64,000 nucleotides of DNA. Source: Bradyrhizobium diazoefficiens USDA 110. GTDB taxonomy: Bacteria > Pseudomonadota > Alphaproteobacteria > Rhizobiales > Xanthobacteraceae. The translations under genes and the position numbers were made by a program. The stretch covers positions 6,744,001 through 6,808,000 of the forward strand of contig NC_004463.1 of assembly GCF_000011365.1 (NCBI RefSeq). Direction: 5' to 3'. The notes beneath the pieces were generated by a model that was not told where the DNA came from, made no database searches, and was given only the letters and a program-made list of their open reading frames with translations. How positions within the stretch are numbered: the first letter of the stretch is position 1; the number at the start of each line of letters is the position of its first letter. Shown in pieces: positions 51,873-59,565 of this stretch.

Positions 51873-53105
51873 CTAGACGCGCTCGATAATGATGGCGGGC
51901 GCCATGCCGCCGGCGGCACACATGGTGACGAGGCCGCGCTTCAGGTCGCGCCGCTCGAGCTCGTCGAGCACGGTGCCGATCAGGATCGAGCCGGTCGCGC
52001 CGATCGGATGGCCGAGCGCGATCGAGCCGCCATTGACGTTGACCTTCGCGCGGTCGAGCTTGAGGTCGCGGATGTATTTTTCCGCGACCACCGCGAAGGC
52101 CTCGTTGATCTCGAACAGGTCGATGTCGTCGATGGAGAGGCCCGCCTTCGCCAGCACCTTGCGCGTCGCCGGCACCGGCGCATTCAGCATCAGCGTCGGC
52201 GAGTCCCCCATGTTCGCCATCGCCACCACGCGGGCGCGGGCTTTAAGGCCATGCGCCTTGGCGTAGGCGGGCGAGGCCAGGAGGATCGCGGCGGCACCGT
52301 CGACGACGCCGGAGGAGTTGCCGGCATGGTGCACGAAGTCGATGTTCAGATCCGGATATTTTTGCAGGATCAGGCCGCGATAGGTCGTGCCCTTGTCGTC
52401 GAGCGCATAGTCGGCAATGGCGGGGAAAGCCGGCTTCAGGCTGCTGAGGCCTTCCATCGTGGTCTGCGGCCGCGGATACTCTTCGTGGTCGAGCGCGAGG
52501 CTGCCGTCCTCGCGATGAACGGGCACGAGGCTCTTCTTGAAGTGCCCGTTCGCGATCGCATGCGCGGCGCGCTTCTGGCTCTCCAGCCCGAGCGCATCGA
52601 CGTCCCGTCGCGTGATGCCTTCCATGGTTGCTATCGCATCGGCGCAGACGCCCTGATGCGACTGCGGATGCCGCGCACGCAGGCGCAGATTGCCGCCGTC
52701 CATCATCATCGGACCGCCGCCGCGGCGTCCCTCCATCGACATCATCTCGCAGCCGCCGGCGATGACGAGGTCTTCGGCGCCCGCCATGATCGAGGATGCC
52801 GCCATGTTGACGCTGGTGATGCCGCTTCCGCAGAAGCGGTCGAGCGTCACCGCGCTGGCGCGCACGTCGTAGCCGGCATCGAGCGCCGACATCCGGCCGA
52901 GATCGCCGCTTTGTGTTGCGACCTGCGCGCTGCAGCCCCAGACGATGTCGTCGACGTCGGCGGTATTGATGCCGGTGCGATCGGCGAGCGCGCGCAGCAC
53001 GGTTGCGCCGAGTTGCTGCGGATGAATGCCCGAGAGCGCTCCCTTGCCGGCCTTGCCGACGCCCCGCGGTGTCCGGCAGGTATCGATGATCAGCGCGTCA
53101 GCCAT
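51873..53105 (-). CDS. Acetyl-CoA acetyltransferase (thiolase)
   Basis: The 410-residue protein has all thiolase motifs: active-site Cys in LDRFCGSGI (about residue 90), NEAFAVVAEKY, SIALGHPIGATGS with the catalytic His, and CAAGGMAP with the second Cys. It condenses or cleaves acetyl-CoA and acyl-CoA units and could serve fatty-acid oxidation or PHA synthesis. The usual partner genes are not adjacent. Length fits the family. Confidence 0.9.
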   Translation of the reverse strand: MADALIIDTCRTPRGVGKAGKGALSGIHPQQLGATVLRALADRTGINTADVDDIVWGCSAQVATQSGDLGRMSALDAGYDVRASAVTLDRFCGSGITSVNMAASSIMAGAEDLVIAGGCEMMSMEGRRGGGPMMMDGGNLRLRARHPQSHQGVCADAIATMEGITRRDVDALGLESQKRAAHAIANGHFKKSLVPVHREDGSLALDHEEYPRPQTTMEGLSSLKPAFPAIADYALDDKGTTYRGLILQKYPDLNIDFVHHAGNSSGVVDGAAAILLASPAYAKAHGLKARARVVAMANMGDSPTLMLNAPVPATRKVLAKAGLSIDDIDLFEINEAFAVVAEKYIRDLKLDRAKVNVNGGSIALGHPIGATGSILIGTVLDELERRDLKRGLVTMCAAGGMAPAIIIERV

Positions 53106-53180
53106 TGGCGTTGTCCTCTTGTTATGAGTGTTGAGAGGCGTTGTGAATCAGGGGGAGAGTTGAGTCAATGCGCGGTGCCT

Positions 53181-53250
53181 CCCCTTCGCCTCTCCCCGCT
53201 TGCGGGGAGAGGCCGGATTTTACGCGCAGCGGAAAATCCGGGTGAGGGGG
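53181..53250. repeat. CTCTCCCCG palindromic repeat, copy A
   Basis: CCTCTCCCCGCTTGCGGGGAGAGG hairpin is followed by GGATTTT...AAAATCC, another stem, and GGTGAGGGGG. It is an intergenic REP-type unit. An inverted second copy lies 41 bases downstream. Confidence 0.75.
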
Positions 53251-53291
53251 AGCTTCGGCAAGGACGGTGACAGATGGACTCGCGGAGAGTT

Positions 53292-53354
53292 CCCCTCACC
53301 CGGAATTTGCTGCCGCAAATTCCGGCCTCTCCCCGCACGCGGGGAGAGGCGAAG
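53292..53354. repeat. CTCTCCCCG palindromic repeat, copy B (inverted)
   Basis: CCCCTCACCCGG leads into GGAATTTGC/GCAAATTCC and the hairpin CCTCTCCCCGCACGCGGGGAGAGG, the mirror image of copy A. The two together form a BIME-like arrangement between the thiolase and beta-glucosidase genes. Confidence 0.75.
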
Positions 53355-53369
53355 GCACCGAGACCGCAG

Positions 53370-54833
53370 CTACACCCCCGCCGCGTTCCTCGCGATCACG
53401 TTGCGGTAGTAGCTCGCGCTGAGCTTTGGCGTACGGACCTGGGTGTCGAAATTGACGTGATAGAGCCCGAAGCGCTTGCTCAGCCCGAACACCCATTCAA
53501 AGTTGTCCATCAGGCTCCAGAGGAAATAGCCGCGCACCGGCACGCCTTCGGCGGTGGCGCGCTGGAGCTGGGCGAGATAGTTGCGCAGGTACATGATGCG
53601 GTCGGTGTCGTAGATCTTGCCGTCTGGCGTCACCACGTCGTCACCGGAGGTGCCGTTCTCGCTGATGTAGATCGCATCCGTCTTCCAGATCTTGGCCGCC
53701 AGCTTCGGCACCCAGTAGATCGTCTCCGGCGCGACGCGGAGCCAGTCCGAGTTCATGTGCGGAAAGGATTTCGGGATCGGCAGCGGCATGAAGCCGGCGC
53801 CCTGGTCGGATGGCACCACATAGTTCTGCGGCGCGTAGATGTTGAGGCCAAGGAAGTCGACCGGCGAGGAGATGATCTTCAGCTCCGCGTCGGTGTATTT
53901 CGGCGCATTGGCGCCGGCGTATTTCAGGAAGGCCTCGGTGTAGCTGCCGGTCATGATGACGTTGAGATAGCCGGCATTCATCTCGCGTAGCGCGATCTCG
54001 GCGGCGCGGACATGCTCGGGCGTGTCGATCGCGGGAACGCAGACGTCGATGTTCTCGGCAGGTCCCACCCTGGTGCCGCGGCGGCCATGGGCGCGCACTG
54101 CCTGCACCGCGAGCCCATGCGCGAGCGCGCTGTTGTGCCTGACCTGGTTGACCTCTCCTTGCGGCAGCGTCACGCCGGGCGCATCGATGCCGAGCCCATA
54201 GCCGAACTGCACGAAGCGGCCGCTCTCGTTCAGCGTGAACACGTTCTTGACGCGGTCGGTCAGACGCTCGGCGACATAGGCGGCATAGTCGCCGAAGATC
54301 TTGCAGGTCTCCGTCGAGCGCCAGCCGCCGAAGCGGTCCTGGAGCGATTGCGGCAGGTCCCAATGATAGAGCGTCATCCACGGCTCGATGCCGTTCTTGA
54401 GCAGCTCGTCGACCAGGCGATTGTAGAAGTCGAGGCCCCCGGGGTTCGGCTTGCCGTCGCCGTCGGGAAACACCCGCGGCCATGCGATCGAGAAGCGGTA
54501 GGCCTTGCAGCCAAGCTCCTTGATGAGCGCGATATCCTCCTTGTAGCGGTGATAGTGCTCGTTGGCGCGATCCCCGGTCGAGCCGTCCTCGATCTTGCCG
54601 GGGATGCGGACGAACCTGTCCCAGATCGAGGCCCCTCGCCCGCCCTCGTTGACGGCGCCCTCGACCTGGTAGGACGAGGTCGCCGTGCCCCAGAGAAAGC
54701 CTTCCGGAAAGCCGCTGTCGCGCGAGGCCGCGGCCGCCGGCTTGGCGTCGGCGCCGTCCAGAGGGTTTGCGATTGCCGCCGCGGACAATCCCGCCAGCGC
54801 GGCAAACTGGCGACGCGAGACCTTGTCCGACAT
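53370..54833 (-). CDS. GH1 beta-glucosidase, Tat-exported
   Basis: The 487-residue protein begins with a Tat signal (SRRQFAALAGLSAAAIA). The GH1 domain opens FPEGFLWGTATSSYQVEGA; the acid/base motif reads TLNESGRF instead of the usual TFNEP, with the glutamate kept; the nucleophile motif is YISENGTSG. It would hydrolyse beta-glucosides in the periplasm. The start at 54833 puts the twin arginines in place; an upstream ATG at 54950 would bury them. Substrate unknown. Confidence 0.88.
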   Translation of the reverse strand: MSDKVSRRQFAALAGLSAAAIANPLDGADAKPAAAASRDSGFPEGFLWGTATSSYQVEGAVNEGGRGASIWDRFVRIPGKIEDGSTGDRANEHYHRYKEDIALIKELGCKAYRFSIAWPRVFPDGDGKPNPGGLDFYNRLVDELLKNGIEPWMTLYHWDLPQSLQDRFGGWRSTETCKIFGDYAAYVAERLTDRVKNVFTLNESGRFVQFGYGLGIDAPGVTLPQGEVNQVRHNSALAHGLAVQAVRAHGRRGTRVGPAENIDVCVPAIDTPEHVRAAEIALREMNAGYLNVIMTGSYTEAFLKYAGANAPKYTDAELKIISSPVDFLGLNIYAPQNYVVPSDQGAGFMPLPIPKSFPHMNSDWLRVAPETIYWVPKLAAKIWKTDAIYISENGTSGDDVVTPDGKIYDTDRIMYLRNYLAQLQRATAEGVPVRGYFLWSLMDNFEWVFGLSKRFGLYHVNFDTQVRTPKLSASYYRNVIARNAAGV

Positions 54834-54993
54834 GTGATGCTGCCCCCGGGATGATGCTGGTGCAGCGGCACAATGACCGGTCGCGGGCGGTTTGAGAAGC
54901 GAGCTTTGAGGAAGGTCGGATGCAGAATTGCGCCGCCCGGGCCGCGACATAAGGATGCGGGCGACCCAGCCGGCCGGCGAAGCGCTCCCGCGA

Positions 54994-55401
54994 TCAGCGC
55001 GAGCGCTTGGGCAGCTTTGGAAGCTTGCGGGGATTGAACGCAGGGAGCTGTCCGGCTTGTTCAGGTGCCGCCGGCTTCTGTTCCGTCAGAATGAGCGTTC
55101 CATGGAGGATCATTCCCGGCACTTGTTGCGCCGTCGCCGTGTAGGTCGCGATCTTGCCGGGGCAGTGTCCCTCGATGTCCAGCGTGAGTTCATCATCGAC
55201 GCCGAAGACCGTCGCACGTCCATCGGTATGACGTTTCGTCAACACGGTTGCGGTGAAGCGATCGCCGTCGACCTTGCAGGAGCCGTGATACGTCATCAGG
55301 CTGTCGCGGCCCCAAATCTGGCCGTCTGCGACATGGACGATACCCGTCCCCTGATCGAGGGGCGTCTTGTACCACGCCGTGTAGGTGCCATCCTTCAGCA
55401 T
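54994..55401 (-). CDS. GrlR-like regulatory protein
   Basis: The 135-residue protein matches the GrlR/negative-regulator beta-barrel type in its MLKDGTYTAWYKTPLDQGTG opening and ADGQIWGRDSLMTYHGSC. It has a Pro/Lys-rich C-terminal tail. GrlR is known as a repressor of type III secretion genes in enterobacteria, but rhizobial homologues have not been shown to do this, and none of those genes is near. An alternative start is 55443. Confidence 0.65.
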   Translation of the reverse strand: MLKDGTYTAWYKTPLDQGTGIVHVADGQIWGRDSLMTYHGSCKVDGDRFTATVLTKRHTDGRATVFGVDDELTLDIEGHCPGKIATYTATAQQVPGMILHGTLILTEQKPAAPEQAGQLPAFNPRKLPKLPKRSR

Positions 55402-55462
55402 GGGAGCCGTCTCCCCTGGTAGTCCCCCGCAAACAATCCGCATGATTAGCGCTAAGAAAGCG

Positions 55463-55630
55463 TTAATCGCGCGGCCCGTGCCAATCCGGTCGGTCCCTGC
55501 GCAGCTCGGCTTCAAGATCCTCGATGATGCTATGAAGCAGACACGCGGCAAGCGGGTCGGTCACTTCCCGTTCCAGATGCCGATAACGCGCGATCCGGGA
55601 TTCCTGCTCTCTCAACTGGTGCTCTGTCAT
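55463..55630 (-). CDS. Small helical hypothetical protein, 55 residues
   Basis: The start at 55630 gives MTEHQLREQESRIARYRHLE, an all-helical highly charged product ending DRPDWHGPRD. It resembles small unknown proteins seen repeatedly in Bradyrhizobium. The upstream in-frame ATG at 55669 is less likely. No function assigned. Confidence 0.55.
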   Translation of the reverse strand: MTEHQLREQESRIARYRHLEREVTDPLAACLLHSIIEDLEAELRRDRPDWHGPRD

Positions 55631-55781
55631 CAGACGGGCCCTCCGGCAAACCGACGCGCAGACAGCCAAACAGTTTCGTTAAAATTTTCGGATCATTTGC
55701 CATGGTTTCCGGTCCGTTAAGAGGGCGTCAGGCTTTACCCGCGCGCGGCATGCGGCAGTCAGAGCCAAAGACGCACGCCGG

Positions 55782-56699
55782 TCATGTCCCCGCTCCCTCA
55801 CCTGCCCGGCCGGCCAACGCGCGGCTGACCAAACGGTCGGACGCCCCCATCAGGGCGGCCGCATAGGACGGCTCGCTGGCTGACGGGCTCGGCAGGATGG
55901 CCTCCGCCCTGTTGTTGAACATCGCGCCGCTGCGGCCATTGAGGTCGCGCGACACCAATAGCGGGACCAGCCGCGCGGCGTATGTATCCGGCTCGATCAT
56001 CATGAAGCTGGTCAGCCATTCCACGACGGCGACAAGCGCGCGCGACCCGAGCAGATTGGCGCGGATGTTGGTCCTGACGAAGCCGGGGTTGAGGCCGAAG
56101 ACATCGACGTCGGGAAAACGCCTGGCGGCCTGAAGGACAAGCACCTCGTTTCCGGACACGGTGTTCGAGTGTGCGGAGAAGCGCCTGTAACCTTGTTCCG
56201 AGTTGAGGTCGTCGACATCGGCCTTCTGCTCCGTGCCCGGAAATCCCATGACGAAGATGCGGGGCCTCAGGTCGGTCCTCGTCCGGTCCTTGCCGAGACG
56301 CGGTGCGATCTCGTTCAGGATGACGAGGCGGCTCAAATAGCTGACGGCAAGATCGCGTTCGATGCCTTCGGGTGTCACCTCGCGTTTGGGGCCGGCCATG
56401 ATGCCGGTCGTGAAGACGACGATGTCGATGTTTCCGGCGGGCAGCTCGGCGCCGATCCGCCTCGCATCCCGCATCGAGCTCAAATCGGCCCTCAAGAACG
56501 TGATGCGCGGCACCTCCTGATCGCGGAAAGTCTGACCGACGACCAGGACATTCGCGCCCTTCGCCGCAAATTGATGGCTGAGCGCGCGACCGATGCCGCC
56601 GGTGCCACCGATCACCGCGACATTCAGTCCGTTGAGCCGGAGGCTTTCGAGCGGCGGCGGAGTGACATTCTGGCTCTTGTCCAATTCCACGCGTTTCAT
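55782..56699 (-). CDS. SDR-fold protein with missing catalytic residues
   Basis: The 305-residue protein has the Rossmann motif IGGTGGIGRAL near residue 29 and the FTTGIMAG strand of short-chain dehydrogenases. The catalytic Ser region reads FVMGFPGT and the usual YxxxK is replaced by FSAHSN, so all three catalytic residues seem absent. It may bind a nucleotide without catalysing oxidation, or the residues may be displaced. Start at 56699 (MKRVELDKSQNV) is preferred over 56723. It lies next to the Old Yellow Enzyme gene. Confidence 0.75.
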   Translation of the reverse strand: MKRVELDKSQNVTPPPLESLRLNGLNVAVIGGTGGIGRALSHQFAAKGANVLVVGQTFRDQEVPRITFLRADLSSMRDARRIGAELPAGNIDIVVFTTGIMAGPKREVTPEGIERDLAVSYLSRLVILNEIAPRLGKDRTRTDLRPRIFVMGFPGTEQKADVDDLNSEQGYRRFSAHSNTVSGNEVLVLQAARRFPDVDVFGLNPGFVRTNIRANLLGSRALVAVVEWLTSFMMIEPDTYAARLVPLLVSRDLNGRSGAMFNNRAEAILPSPSASEPSYAAALMGASDRLVSRALAGRAGEGAGT

Positions 56700-56771
56700 T
56701 GCAGGTCTGCCTTCCGCAAGCATTGATGAAGAACAGCGGCCGCACCACGAATGCGGTACAGGACCGATGAC

Positions 56772-57845
56772 TCAGACGGCCGCAATCGCGTCCAATGCGG
56801 GATAGTCGGTGTACCCGCGGGCGGTGCCGCCGAAGAACGTCGTGCGATCGGCCTCGTTCAGGAGCGCGCCGGATTTCAGGCGCGCGATGAAATCGGGATT
56901 TGCCAGGATCATCTGGCCGTATGCTTCCAGATCGGCCAGTCCCGCAGCGACGTCGGAGCCGATGCGATCGCGCGGACGCCCCGGCCTGTTCACGATCAGC
57001 TTGCCGCGCCACAGCCTGCGCAGATCGGCCAGAAGGCGCTCGTCGCCCTGATGCATGATGTGAAGGTAGGCGAGCGAGAGCTTGTCGAGCTCGCCGACCA
57101 GATGGCGATACAGATCCGGTCCTTCGGCGCCTTCGTCGATGCCCCACATCGTGATGCCAGGCGACAGGCGGATCGCCGTCCTGTCCGCGCCGATCTCCCC
57201 GGCGATGGCGGTGGCCACCTCGATGGCGAAACGTGCGCGATTTTCGATGGAGCCGCCATATGCGTCGGTTCTTGTGTTCGCGCTCGGCGCAATGAACTGC
57301 TGCACCAGATATCCATTGGCGCCATGGATCTCGACGCCGTCAGCCCCCGCCGCGATGGCGTGGCGCGCGGCGTCGCGGAAGTCGGCGACGGTCCGGCGCA
57401 CGTCATCGGTCGCGAGCGACCGCGGCTGCGGGATATCCTGCATGCCCTTCGGCGTGAAGATCGGCGTATCAGGCGCGATCGCGGACGGGGCCACACCCTG
57501 CCGGTGATGCGGCGTGTTATCAGGATGCGACATGCGTCCGGCATGCATGAGCTGGATGAAGATATGGCCGCCCTTGCCGTGGACGGCGTCCGTAACCTTG
57601 CGCCAGCCGGCGACATGTGCGGGCGTGTAGATGCCCGGCGTTGTCATGTAGCCCTGCCCGTCATCGGATGGCTGCGTACCCTCGGTGACGATCAGTCCAA
57701 CCCCGGCGCGCTGCGCGTAATATTCGGCGGCGAGGCCGCCGGGAACGCCACCGGCATCGGCGCGCGACCGCGTCATAGGCGCCATGACCAAGCGGTTCGA
57801 AAGCTCAAGTCCACCGATGCGGACGGGACTGAATAGCGAGTTCAT
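56772..57845 (-). CDS. Old Yellow Enzyme family alkene reductase
   Basis: The 357-residue protein is an FMN-dependent NADPH oxidoreductase of the NemA/OYE group. NRLVMAPMTRSRAD near residue 16, IFIQLMHAGRMSHPDN near 95, and GVEIHGANGYLVQQFIAP (about residue 178) with His and Asn ligands are typical. It would reduce activated C=C bonds, nitro-compounds or quinones. It is divergent from a LysR gene, its likely regulator. Confidence 0.9.
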   Translation of the reverse strand: MNSLFSPVRIGGLELSNRLVMAPMTRSRADAGGVPGGLAAEYYAQRAGVGLIVTEGTQPSDDGQGYMTTPGIYTPAHVAGWRKVTDAVHGKGGHIFIQLMHAGRMSHPDNTPHHRQGVAPSAIAPDTPIFTPKGMQDIPQPRSLATDDVRRTVADFRDAARHAIAAGADGVEIHGANGYLVQQFIAPSANTRTDAYGGSIENRARFAIEVATAIAGEIGADRTAIRLSPGITMWGIDEGAEGPDLYRHLVGELDKLSLAYLHIMHQGDERLLADLRRLWRGKLIVNRPGRPRDRIGSDVAAGLADLEAYGQMILANPDFIARLKSGALLNEADRTTFFGGTARGYTDYPALDAIAAV

Positions 57846-57916
57846 GGCGGGTTCCTTCTCGAAGACGACTGAGAAGGGAGATGGACCCTCCACCTAATGG
57901 AATAAATACCGTATAA

Positions 57917-57940
57917 TGGATCAGATTGATCCATATATGG
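57917..57940. promoter_or_regulatory. LysR-site candidates in OYE/LysR divergent region
   Basis: TGGATCA-GAT-TGATCCA (57917-57933) is a perfect 7-bp inverted repeat, overlapped by CCATATATGG (57931-57940). Both lie within the 104-base gap between the two start codons. Confidence 0.55.
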
Positions 57941-57949
57941 GATAATTAC

Positions 57950-58825
57950 ATGGAGCTGTTGAACGACATGGCGCTCTTCGTGGAGGTCGTGAAGGCCAGG
58001 AGTTTCCGAGGCGCAGCCGCGACGCTCGACATGCCCAACTCGACCCTGTCGCGACGGATCAGCCTGCTCGAGAAGGAAATCGGGTTGCGCCTGCTGAACC
58101 GGACGACGCGCAGGGTCGAATTGACCGAAGCCGGCCAGCTCTATTTCGAGCGCTGCAAGCGCATCGTCGACGAGGCGCGACTGGCGCACGAGCAACTCGG
58201 CGAGATGCTGGCGCGGCCGAGCGGACTGCTGCGCGTCTCACTGCCGGTGGACTTCGCCAACACCTATCTGGCCCCGCTGATCACCGAATTCGCGCAGCAT
58301 TATCCCGGTATCGATTTCGAATTCGACCTGACGCCGCGGCGCGTCGATCTGGTTTCCGAGCCGTACGATCTGGCGATCCGCATCGGAGAATCCGCGGCGT
58401 CCCACATGATCGCACGGCCGCTCGCCCGCCTGCACGGCAATCTCTACGCCTCGCCGCGCTATCTCGAACTCAACGGCGAGCCGCGCGAACCGGCCGATCT
58501 TGCACGCCATCAATGTCTCTGTCAGACGAGGGTGAGCACATGGACGCTGCACAACGGAACGCAAACGGTCGAAGCCGAAATTGCCGGCCGTTTTCACCTC
58601 AACAGCATTGGCATGCTCCGCCGCCTCGCGACGCTCGACATGGGCATTGCTTTCACGCCGCAGGAAATCGTCGCCGACGAAGTCGCATCCGGCCGGCTGC
58701 GCCGCATTCTACCGCAATGGCAGGGCTTGCCCATGACCATCTACGCCGTGACCGAGACCAGACTGCTCCCCGCCAAGACGCAGCGCTTCATCGAGTTTCT
58801 GCGCGAACGGCTGAGCCGGGGGTAG
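57950..58825 (+). CDS. LysR-family transcriptional regulator
   Basis: The 291-residue protein has a LysR helix-turn-helix (residues about 2-60: MALFVEVVKARSFRGAAAT, then LSRRISLLEKEIGLRLL) and a substrate-binding domain with LLRVSLPVDFANTYLAPL. It matches the subgroup that regulates adjacent oxidoreductases. The divergent Old Yellow Enzyme gene is the expected target. Start at 57950 is preferred to an in-frame ATG at 57926. Confidence 0.9.
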   Translation: MELLNDMALFVEVVKARSFRGAAATLDMPNSTLSRRISLLEKEIGLRLLNRTTRRVELTEAGQLYFERCKRIVDEARLAHEQLGEMLARPSGLLRVSLPVDFANTYLAPLITEFAQHYPGIDFEFDLTPRRVDLVSEPYDLAIRIGESAASHMIARPLARLHGNLYASPRYLELNGEPREPADLARHQCLCQTRVSTWTLHNGTQTVEAEIAGRFHLNSIGMLRRLATLDMGIAFTPQEIVADEVASGRLRRILPQWQGLPMTIYAVTETRLLPAKTQRFIEFLRERLSRG

Positions 58826-58909
58826 ATCGTGCCGCTCCAACCTCCCGTCTGCAGATCGCGCGTCGAGTTCACGCTTGCGAAAGATTGAGGCCCAAGCGAA
58901 TCCACGATG

Positions 58910-59143
58910 TCACGGCACGTCGCCGGCCTTGCGACTCCCGCCGATGCTGTGCGGCTTGTTGAGGAAGAACTCCCGATTGCCGAGAGCGGCCTCCGCGTAT
59001 TGATCGATCGCGACCTGGATGGCCTCGATGTGCATCCGGCACCAACCTTCGTAGCAAGACAGGCGCCGCGCATGATCGAGCGCCTTCAGGAATTCCGGCG
59101 GCTCCTGCATGTCGGAGAAGTAGGTCGGCCTCTCCCCCTTCAT
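58910..59143 (-). CDS. Small hypothetical protein, 77 residues
   Basis: The product starts MKGERPTYFSDMQEPPEFLKAL and contains two cysteines in a CYEGWC motif near residue 30. Mostly helical, with a C-terminal GNREFFLNKPHS. Family unknown. Its start overlaps the stop codon of the upstream gene by four bases, so the two are coupled. Confidence 0.6.
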   Translation of the reverse strand: MKGERPTYFSDMQEPPEFLKALDHARRLSCYEGWCRMHIEAIQVAIDQYAEAALGNREFFLNKPHSIGGSRKAGDVP

Positions 59144-59439
59144 GCCCGTGCCACCTCTCGCGGCGGGACAAGACGGCGCTTCTCGGCATGGACGCGCGGC
59201 GGCGTCGGCCGCCGGCGGGGAATGAAGAGGCTGGCGACGACAATCGGGTCGGTGTCACCAAGGGCGGCTCGCTCCTGGACGAGCCCGCTCATCACCGTGC
59301 GCATCTTCATGACCTCGTGGGCCACGAAAGTGCAGTCCTCGTCCCGGTTGATCTGTTCATGCATGATCGCTTCAGCCTCACGCATGCTGACACGTAACGC
59401 TCTGATAACTCTACGGATTTCACTGATGCGGTTGTCCAT
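59140..59439 (-). CDS. Small hypothetical protein, 99 residues
   Basis: The start at 59439 gives MDNRISEIRRVIRALRVSMR, an amphipathic charged helix, then FVAHEVMKMRTVMSGLVQER. The C-terminus is Arg/Pro-rich. No family recognised. Translationally coupled to the 77-residue gene downstream. Confidence 0.6.
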   Translation of the reverse strand: MDNRISEIRRVIRALRVSMREAEAIMHEQINRDEDCTFVAHEVMKMRTVMSGLVQERAALGDTDPIVVASLFIPRRRPTPPRVHAEKRRLVPPREVARA

Positions 59440-59565
59440 GGCTCGCTCCCTGGCTGGACGGCCAGCATAAGAACAAATCATGAACATTGTGTCAATCGGC
59501 CTAAGGTAGAACAGGTCGGTGCCGACACCCCATCACGAGCCTGGCGAAAGGTCGATCCGCCGAAC

